Notes under the pieces: model-generated
What the model was told of the DNA's origin: nothing
Database searches by the model: none
Seen by the model: the letters and a program-made list of their open reading frames with translations, nothing else
Translations under genes and position numbers: made by a program
NCBI GenBank assembly: GCA_946546925.1
Contig: CAMNOS010000002.1
Coordinates: forward strand, 1 to 64,000
From: an uncultured Butyrivibrio sp.
GTDB lineage: Bacteria > Bacillota > Clostridia > Lachnospirales > Lachnospiraceae
Length of the DNA: 64,000 nucleotides
Reading direction: 5' to 3'
Part shown: piece by piece, positions 28,124 through 36,149 of the stretch
Layout: each line of letters begins with the position of its first letter
How positions within the stretch are numbered: the stretch's first letter is position 1

Positions 28124-29227
28124 ATGGGAAATAACAGGAAGAAACCAAGAATTTATATATGCCATACCTATTATCACGCGTATATTGCCACGGTAAAAGA
28201 GCTTGTGGCACAGAACGAGGGCGGTGGCAGGGCAGATATAATCCTGAGCACCATGTCCAATGACTTCGGTAATCTCAAGGAGAGGCTTGATGGCAGCAAG
28301 GTGTTTGGAGGTGTATACATTTATCACGAGCAGCCGGATACTTCGTCCGAAGAGGTAATGAGCTATCACAGGGACAGGGGCAACATCGTAGCCAATCTTA
28401 TTCAGCGCATTACATACACCAGGCTTCTTGGACAGCTTCAGGAGGACTACATACCCGTTGATCTGTCGGAGTACAGAGACATTTATGTTTTCTGCGATTC
28501 CGACCCAATAGGATACTATCTCAACTACAGGAAACTCAGATATCATGCGGTGGAAGATGGTCTGAACTCAGGGCTTCTGGATGATCAGGCAAGGAATGCC
28601 AACAGAGGCGCATGGGACTTAAAAAGAGCAATGGCCGCGCTTGGTCTCATTTTTATAGAGAGCGGATACAGCAGATACTGCATCGACTACGAGGTCAACG
28701 ATATAAGCGTCAATCACAAGCCGCCGAAGAATATCAAAGAAGTTCCGAGGAAGGAACTCAATGACAGGCTCACGCCTGAGGGCCACAGGATTCTGGTTGA
28801 TATTTTTTTGCCGAACAAGGACCATGTGATTGCACAGCTCCTTGGCAAAGACGGGAAGGATTTAGGGACAGACAGGCTGCAGGCCATGATACTTACAGAA
28901 CCCCTGTGTGAGATGGATGTTAGAAAGAAGCTATTTGGCGACATCATTGATATGTACAGACGGGATCACCGCATCATAATCAAGCCTCATCCGAGAGATA
29001 CGCTTGATTATGAGAAGGAATTTCCGGACGTTACGGTGATCAGGGAGAAATTCCCCATGGAGGTTCTGGGGGATGTGGAAGGTTTTGCTGTCGACAAGGC
29101 GGTGTCGGTCATAACACAGATGGACAATGTCTATTTTGCCAAAGAAATTGTTTACCTCGGCCTCGATTTCCTTGATAAGTACGAGGATCCGGACATACAC
29201 AGAAAGACAGAGAATCTGGACAGATAA
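28124..29227 (+). CDS. GT52-like (sialyltransferase-type) glycosyltransferase
   Basis: A 367 aa protein resembling family 52 glycosyltransferases, which include LOS sialyltransferases using CMP-activated sugars. Seen: an N-terminal strand/helix with YICHTYYHAYIA, DIYVFCDSDPIGYYL, an HAVEDGLNS segment, and the C-terminal-domain motif IIIKPHPRD that binds the nucleotide phosphate in this fold. No SD precedes the ATG, and a perfect extended -10 box ends 6 bases before it, so the mRNA may be leaderless; no alternative in-frame start fits. As first gene of the pse operon it is the leading candidate for the transferase of the CMP-nonulosonate (inference). Confidence 0.7.
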   Translation: MGNNRKKPRIYICHTYYHAYIATVKELVAQNEGGGRADIILSTMSNDFGNLKERLDGSKVFGGVYIYHEQPDTSSEEVMSYHRDRGNIVANLIQRITYTRLLGQLQEDYIPVDLSEYRDIYVFCDSDPIGYYLNYRKLRYHAVEDGLNSGLLDDQARNANRGAWDLKRAMAALGLIFIESGYSRYCIDYEVNDISVNHKPPKNIKEVPRKELNDRLTPEGHRILVDIFLPNKDHVIAQLLGKDGKDLGTDRLQAMILTEPLCEMDVRKKLFGDIIDMYRRDHRIIIKPHPRDTLDYEKEFPDVTVIREKFPMEVLGDVEGFAVDKAVSVITQMDNVYFAKEIVYLGLDFLDKYEDPDIHRKTENLDR

Positions 29228-29236
29228 GGATATGAA

Positions 29237-29683
29237 ATGGAAGTATTTTTAAGAAGAGCTGAAATGAGCGATGCGGAGGATGTACTTGAGTGGCGCAATG
29301 ATGAGCAGACCAGAGAGAATTCTTTTAACAGCGAGAGGATCAGTCTTTTATCACATCTTAAGTGGTTTGAGAGAATGCTGGGGCAGGCAGGCACCTATAT
29401 GTTCATCGTGATGGACGGCCCGGATAAGGTGGGCAGCATCCGGGTTGATGTGACGGATGACATCGGGGAGATAAGCTATATGATAGCTCCGAAAGCCCGT
29501 GGGAAGGGGTACGGCACCATGGCCATAGGCCTTGTGGAAAAAGAAATGCCCCCAGATGTAAAGGCTCTGATGGGGCTGACACTCAAGACCAATACAGCTT
29601 CCGGCAGATGTTTTGAGAAAAACGGTTACACTTCATCCGATGCCGGGGATGCACTGTGCTATTCAAAGAGCATCAAAAGATGA
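29237..29683 (+). CDS. GNAT acetyltransferase, probable PseH-like
   Basis: A 148 aa GNAT-fold N-acetyltransferase. Seen: the N-terminal RRAEMSDAEDVLEWRND typical of PseH and RimJ-like enzymes, central strand VGSIRVDVTDDIGEISYMIAP, and the acetyl-CoA loop ARGKGYGTMAIGL (R/Q-x-x-G-x-G/A). By context it would acetylate the 4-amino group of the UDP-sugar between PseC and PseG in pseudaminic acid synthesis. The start follows AAGGA. It lies 9 bases after the transferase gene. The family is sure; the precise substrate is inferred. Confidence 0.85.
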   Translation: MEVFLRRAEMSDAEDVLEWRNDEQTRENSFNSERISLLSHLKWFERMLGQAGTYMFIVMDGPDKVGSIRVDVTDDIGEISYMIAPKARGKGYGTMAIGLVEKEMPPDVKALMGLTLKTNTASGRCFEKNGYTSSDAGDALCYSKSIKR

Positions 29684-29709
29684 CAATAACATAGCTGAGA
29701 GGAAAATGC

Positions 29710-30765
29710 ATGTTTAACAAAACTTTTAAAATAGGAAACAGAATGGTGGGCGATAATGAGCCGGCGATGATAGTTGCTGAGATTTCCGGCAACCACAACG
29801 GAGACTACAACAGGGCGGTAGAGATCATCCACGCAGCTCATGAGGCCGGAGCGGATGCCATCAAGCTTCAGACCTACACCGCTGACACCATAACAATAGA
29901 CTGTGACAAGCCCTGGTTCATGACGCCTTCTGACGGGCTGTGGGCCGGAAGGACTCTGCATGATCTGTATGAGGAGGCCTACACCCCCTGGGAGTGGCAC
30001 GAGGGACTTATGGATGAGGCTCATAAGCTTGGGTTGGAGGCATTCTCATCACCTTTTGACCCGACGGCTGTTGACTACCTCGAGAACCTGAATGTGCCGG
30101 CTTACAAAATTGCAAGCTTCGAAATAAATGACATCCCTCTTATAAGGAAAGCAGCATCACTTCACAAGCCTATGATATTCGCTACAGGCATCGCATATGA
30201 AGAGGATATAAAGCTGGCTCTTGATACGTGCCTTGAAGTGGGCAATAAGGATGTGATCATACTGAAGTGCGTCAGCGCCTATCCCACTCCCTACAACCTT
30301 GTAAACCTGAGAATGATAGATTCCTTAAGGGATAAGTTTGACTGCCTCGTAGGACTTTCTGACCACACCCCGGGCAGTGTCATCCCCACGGGAAGTGTTC
30401 CTTTTGGTGTGAAGATGATTGAAAAGCACCTTACACTTGACAGGTCTGCGGGAGGCGTCGACGATGCTTTTTCCATGGAGCCGGGAGAGTTTGCCGAAAT
30501 GGTCAGAAACGTCAGAATCATGGAGAAGGCGCTTGGGAGCTACGAATACACTCTGACCGACAAGCAGGTTGCAGAAAGACGGCTTTCAAGATCTCTGTTT
30601 GTCGTAAAAGATATCAGGGCGGGCGAGGAACTCACGAAAGAAAACGTAAGGTCTATCAGACCGTCAAACGGCATGCATCCTAAGCATTATGAGGAAGTTC
30701 TTGGAAGGCATGCAGCATCGGACATAGAAAAAGGAACGCCATTGAGTTGGGATCTCATCAGTTAA
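29710..30765 (+). CDS. pseI: Pseudaminic acid synthase
   Basis: Condenses phosphoenolpyruvate with a 6-deoxy-di-N-acetyl hexose to make the nine-carbon acid; NeuB superfamily. Seen: AEISGNHNGD near the N-terminus, GADAIKLQTYTADT, the PseI-like segment LYEEAYTPWEWH, barrel motifs FSSPFD, YKIASFE and LSDHTPG, KHLTLDRSAGGVDDAFS, and a C-terminal SAF/antifreeze-like domain (about 290-350, with RSLFVVKDI). The 351 aa length is normal. GAGAGG precedes ATG 29710. The EAYTPWEWH pattern favours PseI over NeuB or LegI. Confidence 0.92.
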   Translation: MFNKTFKIGNRMVGDNEPAMIVAEISGNHNGDYNRAVEIIHAAHEAGADAIKLQTYTADTITIDCDKPWFMTPSDGLWAGRTLHDLYEEAYTPWEWHEGLMDEAHKLGLEAFSSPFDPTAVDYLENLNVPAYKIASFEINDIPLIRKAASLHKPMIFATGIAYEEDIKLALDTCLEVGNKDVIILKCVSAYPTPYNLVNLRMIDSLRDKFDCLVGLSDHTPGSVIPTGSVPFGVKMIEKHLTLDRSAGGVDDAFSMEPGEFAEMVRNVRIMEKALGSYEYTLTDKQVAERRLSRSLFVVKDIRAGEELTKENVRSIRPSNGMHPKHYEEVLGRHAASDIEKGTPLSWDLIS

Positions 30766-30775
30766 CAAAGATCAG

Positions 30776-31202
30776 GTGAACGTTTATGTCCGTGCTATCG
30801 ATCATCAAAAAAAGAACAGGCATACATTTGTTTATTATCTGATCTTTGTTCAGGTAATGAACGATGAAGGTATGTTCATGTACTTCAGCCAGCTTGCCAT
30901 CAATCACGAGCTCTCCGAAATAAAGATTTTTCCGGAACTTGAGAAAATATGGCAGAAGGAGGCCGAAAAAGCTATTGCCAACGAGTACTATTACTATTCG
31001 ATCTCGGTACTGGAAGAAGGGCTTCAGGATGGTTCCGGGATCAATGGACCTGTGTATGTGTACAGAGATGGTGATGTATACAGAGTGCTTATCAATGGGG
31101 ATAAGCGCGGAGATATGTGTTGCGGAATTTGAAGCCGGCGCCGATCAGAGTGACAATCTGACCATGCTGGGATTTACATATTTTGGAGTGGAAAAAGAGT
31201 AA
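30776..31202 (+). pseudogene. Small unknown gene, apparently frameshifted
   Basis: I do not recognise the family. Frame one (from GTG 30776) encodes about 110 residues including MFMYFSQLAINHELSEI and NGPVYVYRDGDVYRVLING, then runs into TGA at 31130. The other frame continues at the same point with EICVAEFEAGADQSDNLTM and ends in TAA at 31200-31202, with the pseG ATG immediately after. Deleting one G in GGGG (31097-31100) or GG (31109-31110) restores one continuous reading frame. A second ambiguity lies at the start: ATG 30787 has a better SD (AGGTGA) but needs one more A in the A7 run near 30810. This could be a real mutation, programmed shift or assembly error. Confidence 0.6.
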
Positions 31203-32312
31203 ATGATTGGGATTCGGGCAGACGCGAATAAGGAGATCGCATCGGGACATGTGATGCGGTGCATAACAATAGCAAAAGAGATAGCGGCTTTATCTGAAAA
31301 AGTCGCTTTCTTTGTGGCTGATGAGGAGTCAAAAACTCTTTTGGATACATTTTCAGAAGGGATCACGGGAATTGAGACAGTTATCCTTGGCACGAACTGG
31401 CGGGACATGGAAGGAGAACTCTCTGTCCTTGAGAAGGAGCTGACTAAAAGAGATATACGAATGGTTCTTGTGGACTCATATCAGGTGACGCCCGGGTATT
31501 TCAGGGAGCTTTCCCGGGTTTGTCGCACGGCATATCTTGACGATCTGGGAAAAGAGGCATATCCTGTGGACCTTTTGATCAACTACAGCGGGTTTTCGGA
31601 TCAGCTGGGATATGAGAAGCTCTACGAGGGCGTAAGTGCCGGGAAGGGAAGGACTACAGAACTTCTCCTGGGACTTATGTATGCACCATTGAGAGAACAG
31701 TTCAGAGTGCCTGCAGACTTTGAGGGGAACTGTTGTGGCAGCGGAGCGGATCATCCGGATGTGCTCCTTACTGCAGGCGGCGGAGATATAAGGGGGATGA
31801 TAATGCCGATCCTTAAGAGAGCCGAAGAGTCTGGCCTTGCCGGAAAGGCAGATGGTGACTATTGGTGCACATGGCATGTTGTGCTCGGGAGCATGGTGGA
31901 AAATGCTGAAGAGATTATGGAATATGGAAGGCGCCTTCAGAACATAAATGTCTACAGAAATGTCACTGATATGGCTTCTGTCATGAAGAAATGCGATGTG
32001 GCGGTAGCTGCGGCGGGCACGGTACTTACGGAATGCGCGGCACTGCGGCTTCCGGTTATCTATTATCAGGTGGCAGACAACCAGAAGATAAACGTAACCT
32101 ACTGGGAGAAGAGCGGCGGAATGATATTTGCCGGTGATGTGACAAGCGGCGCGCAGGATGAGAAAAACGAGGTTGCATCTGTGATAGCGGATAAACTCAA
32201 AGGCCTTGTTCGCAGTAGAGAGCTTCTGTCTGAAATGAGCAACATGCTTGGCGGCATAACGGACGGGAGAGGTGCAGAAAGAATAGCTGTTAAGATAAAG
32301 GAGATGAGCTGA
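31203..32312 (+). CDS. pseG: UDP-sugar hydrolase PseG-like
   Basis: Removes UDP from the diacetamido-trideoxy-altrose intermediate, giving the PseI substrate; a GT-B-fold protein. Seen: the N-terminal signature IGIRADANKEIASGHVMRC, with GHVMRC carrying the catalytic-type histidine, and the C-terminal nucleotide-binding motif AAGTVLTECAALRLPVIYY. At 369 aa it is longer than the Campylobacter enzyme. The ATG immediately follows the stop of the upstream broken frame. It ends 1 base before pseF, so the genes are coupled. Confidence 0.87.
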   Translation: MIGIRADANKEIASGHVMRCITIAKEIAALSEKVAFFVADEESKTLLDTFSEGITGIETVILGTNWRDMEGELSVLEKELTKRDIRMVLVDSYQVTPGYFRELSRVCRTAYLDDLGKEAYPVDLLINYSGFSDQLGYEKLYEGVSAGKGRTTELLLGLMYAPLREQFRVPADFEGNCCGSGADHPDVLLTAGGGDIRGMIMPILKRAEESGLAGKADGDYWCTWHVVLGSMVENAEEIMEYGRRLQNINVYRNVTDMASVMKKCDVAVAAAGTVLTECAALRLPVIYYQVADNQKINVTYWEKSGGMIFAGDVTSGAQDEKNEVASVIADKLKGLVRSRELLSEMSNMLGGITDGRGAERIAVKIKEMS

Positions 32313-32313
32313 G

Positions 32314-33009
32314 ATGAAGAAGCTTGCAATGATAACTGCCAGAGGAGGCAGCAAGAGGATACCGAGAAAGAACATCAAGGAGTTTAACGGAAAGCCCATC
32401 ATGGCTTATTCAATAGAGGCAGCACTAAAGTCCGGTGTTTTCGACGAAGTCATGGTCTCTACTGATGACGATGAGATTGCGGAGATTGCCAAAAAGTACG
32501 GCGCCTCTGTTCCGTTTATGAGGAGCGAAAAGACATCGAATGATTTTGCGACGACTGTGGATGTGATAGACGAAGTTATAAGTGAGTACCACAAGAGGGG
32601 GACGGACTTTGACATGTTTGCCTGCATTTACCCGACGGCTCCCTTTGTTACTGCCGACAGACTCAAAGAGGCTGTGGATAAGCTCACAGACTCCGATGCC
32701 GACAGCCTTATTCCTGTGGTGAGATTTTCCTATCCGCCACAGAGGGCGATGGAGATCCATGACGGAAGGCTCATCTTCAGACAGCCGGAGAATCTTTCCG
32801 CAAGGTCACAGGATCTTACACCCCACTACCACGATGCGGGACAGTTCTATGTGGTCAGGACAGAGAGTTTTCTTAATAACCATGGGATAATGGTTGGAGA
32901 TATCCTGCCGATGGAGCTGTCGGAACTTGAGGTTCAGGACATTGATAACGAGGTGGACTGGAAGCTTGCAGAACTAAAGTACAGACTGCTTGTGTCCGAT
33001 ATAAAATAG
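32314..33009 (+). CDS. pseF: Pseudaminic acid cytidylyltransferase
   Basis: Activates pseudaminic acid with CTP to the CMP-sugar used by transferases. Seen: the nucleotide-binding signature ITARGGSKRIPRKNIK, FNGKPIMAYSIEAA, STDDDEIAEIA, and HDAGQFYVVRTESF, which is characteristic of PseF. The 231 aa length is normal. GGAGATGAGCTGAG precedes the ATG. It is the last gene of the rightward pse operon; the mbl/flagellar operon starts 130 bases later. Confidence 0.92.
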   Translation: MKKLAMITARGGSKRIPRKNIKEFNGKPIMAYSIEAALKSGVFDEVMVSTDDDEIAEIAKKYGASVPFMRSEKTSNDFATTVDVIDEVISEYHKRGTDFDMFACIYPTAPFVTADRLKEAVDKLTDSDADSLIPVVRFSYPPQRAMEIHDGRLIFRQPENLSARSQDLTPHYHDAGQFYVVRTESFLNNHGIMVGDILPMELSELEVQDIDNEVDWKLAELKYRLLVSDIK

Positions 33010-33026
33010 GAGAAATCTTTTTCCCC

Positions 33027-33055
33027 TTTTAAAACAGGGAGCTTTGCGTTATAAT
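33027..33055 (+). promoter_or_regulatory. Candidate sigma-A promoter of mbl-flgF-flgG
   Basis: TTTTAA, 17 bases, TATAAT. The -10 is perfect but the -35 is poor. It would give a leader of about 77 bases before the mreB/mbl ATG. A TTGACA at 33107 has no matching -10 and is probably chance. Confidence 0.4.
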
Positions 33056-33138
33056 GTCAAATGAAATCATAGACTTAATAGGTTTAATATCAGCGTTTAT
33101 GCGCTTTTGACAATGCTTGAAAGGGGTAATAGACAGTT

Positions 33139-34131
33139 ATGCAGTACGCAGATATAGGAATTGATTTAGGAACAGCGTCTGTCCTTGTATATATAAAAGG
33201 AAAGGGAGTTGTTTTAAAAGAGCCGTCAGTTGTGGCTTATGACAGAGATACAGAAGAGATAAAGGCCATCGGAGAGGATGCAAGACTCATGCTTGGCCGT
33301 ACACCCGGCAACATTGTTGCGGTAAGACCGCTTCGCCAGGGTGTTATTTCCAATTATAAGATCACAGAGCAGATGATGAGATATTTCATCAAGAAGGCGA
33401 TCGGACGCAGGATCCACAGGAAGCCTTTCATTGCAGTATGTGTTCCTTCGGGAGCTACAGAAGTTGAGAAGAAGGCTGTTGAGGATGCTACAAGGCTCTG
33501 TGGCGCAAGAGACGTCAAGACAATCGAGGAGCCCATTGCTGCAGCTATAGGAGCAGGTATTGATATCACCAAGCCCTGCGGCAACATGATAGTTGATATA
33601 GGCGGTGGAACTTCGGATATAGCAGTTATTTCTCTTGGCGGAACGGTTGTCAGCACCTCGGTTAAGGTTGCAGGCGACGACTTCGATGAGGCTATTGTCC
33701 GTTACATGCGTAAGAAGCATAACCTTCTCATCGGTGACAGAACTGCCGAGGATATCAAGATCAAGATCGGTTCAGCTTATCCAAGAGCTGAGAGCGACTT
33801 TATGGATGTGCGCGGAAGAAACCTTGTTACGGGTCTTCCCAAGACTGTCAAGGTTTCGTCTGAAGAGACGGAGGAAGCTCTGAGAGAGCCGACATCACAG
33901 ATCATCGAGGCTATCCACAGCGTCCTTGAGAACACTCCTCCGGAACTTGCAGCAGATATCGCGGACAGAGGAATAGTACTTACCGGCGGCGGAGCACTTC
34001 TTCGCGGCCTTGAGGATCTTATTTATTCAAAGACCGGCATTAACACAATGACTGCTGAGGATCCGATGACAGCTGTTGCCATCGGCACTGGCAGATATGT
34101 TGAGTTCATAGCCGGTTACCGCGAGGACTAA
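33139..34131 (+). CDS. mreB: MreB/Mbl rod-shape-determining actin homologue
   Basis: An actin-like filament protein that guides peptidoglycan synthesis along the cell cylinder. Seen: phosphate-1 motif IGIDLGTASVLVYIKG, VAVRPLRQGVI, VCVPSGATEVEKKAVEDA, the phosphate-2 motif IVDIGGGTSDIAVISLGG, and the adenosine motif IVLTGGGALLRGL. At 330 aa it is a typical MreB. No mreC/mreD follows. The gene order, with two flagellar rod genes directly downstream, copies mbl-flhO-flhP of Bacillus, so this is best viewed as the Mbl-like paralogue. Confidence 0.94.
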   Translation: MQYADIGIDLGTASVLVYIKGKGVVLKEPSVVAYDRDTEEIKAIGEDARLMLGRTPGNIVAVRPLRQGVISNYKITEQMMRYFIKKAIGRRIHRKPFIAVCVPSGATEVEKKAVEDATRLCGARDVKTIEEPIAAAIGAGIDITKPCGNMIVDIGGGTSDIAVISLGGTVVSTSVKVAGDDFDEAIVRYMRKKHNLLIGDRTAEDIKIKIGSAYPRAESDFMDVRGRNLVTGLPKTVKVSSEETEEALREPTSQIIEAIHSVLENTPPELAADIADRGIVLTGGGALLRGLEDLIYSKTGINTMTAEDPMTAVAIGTGRYVEFIAGYRED

Positions 34132-34199
34132 CATTAACTTATTGCGCCGCTCATGGACAGAGCGGCAGTATATGCCAGGATGGACGGAAGGTATTTTGT

Positions 34200-35159
34200 A
34201 TGGTAAAAGGTCTTTACACTGCTTACACAGGGATGATCAACGAGCAGCACAGGATGGATGTGCTCACCAACAATCTTGCCAATGCCAACACCAACGGCTA
34301 CAAAAAAGAAGGCGCAACTTCGCAGTCCTTTTCTGATCAGCTTGCGCTCAAAATCAAAGACTACACTGATGCCCCGTTCACTGCCCGTGGACTGGGCATT
34401 ATTAATCCCGGAGTTAAGATAGGTGAGGGATACATCGACTGGTCTGAAGGCCCTATGAGAGAAACCGGCAATTCCCTCGACCTTGCTATCGGAGGCGGAG
34501 GATTCTTTGGAATCGAATATGGGATCAAGAATGCCGAAGATGAGGAAAATGAGCAGGGCGAGGAAGAGACAGACGCTATTCCGGGACTGAATAATGACTG
34601 GCGGCTTAACAGATACCGCAATGAGAGGGTCATGGCTGCCTATCAGGCAGGAATGCTGTCTTTGGATGAAGTCAAGGAAAACGGCTATGAACAGCTGATC
34701 ATGTACACAAGAGACGGCAACTTTACGCTTACTTCGGAGGGCACACTGGTGACCAAGGACGGAGATTTTGTCCTCGACCAGGCAGGGGGTCACATAGAGC
34801 TTGATCCCAACCTCCCTGTAGAGATAAGTACCACGGGAGATATCATTCAGGACGGCCAGGTGGTTGCAACGATCGGCCTTTATGACTTCGAGAAGGTCAC
34901 CTATCCGGATGGACGAACCACATATAATACGTTGGAGCACTTTGGAGAGAACAGTTATATCACTACGGATGAGGCTGTAGAGGCTGATGCGACGGGACAG
35001 ATATATGCGGGATTCCTTGAGCAGTCCAACGTTTCCGTGGTAGATGAGATGGTGCAGATGATCGCGGTTCAGCGTAACTACGACACCAACCAGAGGGTCA
35101 TAACGACAATCGATGGCACACTTGACATCGCTGCCAACCAGCTCGGGCGCCTGTCATAA
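34200..35159 (+). CDS. flgF: Flagellar basal-body rod protein, FlgF/FlhO-like
   Basis: A proximal-rod component of the flagellum. Seen: the N-terminal rod motif MVKGLYTAYTGMINEQHRMD followed by VLTNNLANANTNGYKKEG, and the C-terminal segment LEQSNVSVVDEMVQMIAVQRNYDTNQRVI. At 319 aa it is longer than usual (about 250-260). The excess is an insertion at roughly residues 107-165, rich in E and D (NAEDEENEQGEEETDA), between the AIGGGGFFGI and YTRDGNFTL landmarks. GGAAGG precedes the ATG. Follows mbl and precedes flgG. Confidence 0.9.
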   Translation: MVKGLYTAYTGMINEQHRMDVLTNNLANANTNGYKKEGATSQSFSDQLALKIKDYTDAPFTARGLGIINPGVKIGEGYIDWSEGPMRETGNSLDLAIGGGGFFGIEYGIKNAEDEENEQGEEETDAIPGLNNDWRLNRYRNERVMAAYQAGMLSLDEVKENGYEQLIMYTRDGNFTLTSEGTLVTKDGDFVLDQAGGHIELDPNLPVEISTTGDIIQDGQVVATIGLYDFEKVTYPDGRTTYNTLEHFGENSYITTDEAVEADATGQIYAGFLEQSNVSVVDEMVQMIAVQRNYDTNQRVITTIDGTLDIAANQLGRLS

Positions 35160-35301
35160 AATTTATAAATTTTTAATAATTTGAGCGGCGCTGATGGACG
35201 ATAAATAAACTGAGTAAGTAATATCTGCAAGTCACGGATGACGATATCTTCACTAAAGGGTTCAAGGATGGTGATCGCTCTTGGTGGACCGGAGGTGACA
35301 T

Positions 35302-36132
35302 ATGGTCAGAAGTTTATGGTCGGCAGCTACAGGAATGAATGCGCAGCAGGTTAATGTGGATACCATTTCCAATAACCTTGCCAATGTAAATACAACCGGT
35401 TACAAGGCTCAGGGTGCGCAGTTCAAGTCTCTTTTATATCAGGAGTTACAGACGGTAACCACAACTGCAAACGGTACACCCAAGCCTACCAATTCTCAGG
35501 TGGGTCTGGGCGTTCGCACATCTACCATCAATCAGTTCTTTTCCCAGGGATCATTTCAGACAAGTGACAATCCGGCGGCGCTTGCCGTAAGCGGCGACGG
35601 GTTCTTCAGCTATATGGCATCCGACGGTGAGACTCAGCTCTACACAAGAAACGGTAATTTCACCTGGGCTCTCACGCAGGTCGGCGGCACGGAGCTTGAG
35701 CTTACTACAGCAGAGGGCAATCCGGTCCTTGGCGTTGACGGCAATCCCATCAGGGTGCAGAATGCAGTGGCAAGCAGGATCACTATCGGTGGCGACGGAA
35801 GGGTTTACTATCCCAACGCTGATGGTGTGCCTACAGCGGTAGGAAATCTTCAGATAGGTCTCTGGCAGTTTAATAACAGAGAGGGACTTGAGAGAGTGGG
35901 AAGTGCAGCGTGGCAGCAGACAGCAGCCAGCGGCGAAGCGATAAATGAGAACAATGCAGCGGGGAACATCAAGAAAAGCGAGATCGTTCAGGGATACCTT
36001 GAGGGATCCAATGTAAATGTTGCAACGGAGATGGTAAATCTCATTGTTGCCCAGCGTGCATACGAAATGAATTCAACAGCGATCCAGACAACTGACGAGA
36101 TGATGCAGACAGCCAATTCGCTGAAGAGATAA
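35302..36132 (+). CDS. flgG: Flagellar basal-body rod protein FlgG
   Basis: The distal-rod protein. Seen: VRSLWSAATGMNAQQVNVD, TISNNLANVNTTGYKAQGAQF, the central SGDGFFSYMASDGETQLYTRNGNF, and the C-terminal YLEGSNVNVATEMVNLIVAQRAYEMNSTAI. The 276 aa length is normal. GGAGGTGACAT precedes the ATG. The spacer after flgF (142 bases) has no clear terminator. Corresponds to flhP in the Bacillus mbl-flhO-flhP order. Confidence 0.94.
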   Translation: MVRSLWSAATGMNAQQVNVDTISNNLANVNTTGYKAQGAQFKSLLYQELQTVTTTANGTPKPTNSQVGLGVRTSTINQFFSQGSFQTSDNPAALAVSGDGFFSYMASDGETQLYTRNGNFTWALTQVGGTELELTTAEGNPVLGVDGNPIRVQNAVASRITIGGDGRVYYPNADGVPTAVGNLQIGLWQFNNREGLERVGSAAWQQTAASGEAINENNAAGNIKKSEIVQGYLEGSNVNVATEMVNLIVAQRAYEMNSTAIQTTDEMMQTANSLKR

Positions 36133-36149
36133 ACAGGTGGTGACGGGTA

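Noticed and set aside
31476-32402. 308 aa minus-strand ORF opposite pseG
   Set aside because: Spans the pseG/pseF junction on the wrong strand and has no SD or recognisable domain.
33107-33132. TTGACA before mreB as a promoter
   Set aside because: The only -10-like hexamer is 14 bases away, too short. The upstream TATAAT at 33050 is better.
34144-34165. Hairpin CCGCTC/GAGCGG between mreB and flgF as a terminator
   Set aside because: A 6-bp stem with no T-run; more likely chance or a minor mRNA structure within the operon.
34134-34940. 268 aa minus-strand ORF opposite flgF
   Set aside because: No SD, overlaps a well-supported flagellar gene, and its composition is that of a reverse-complement shadow.
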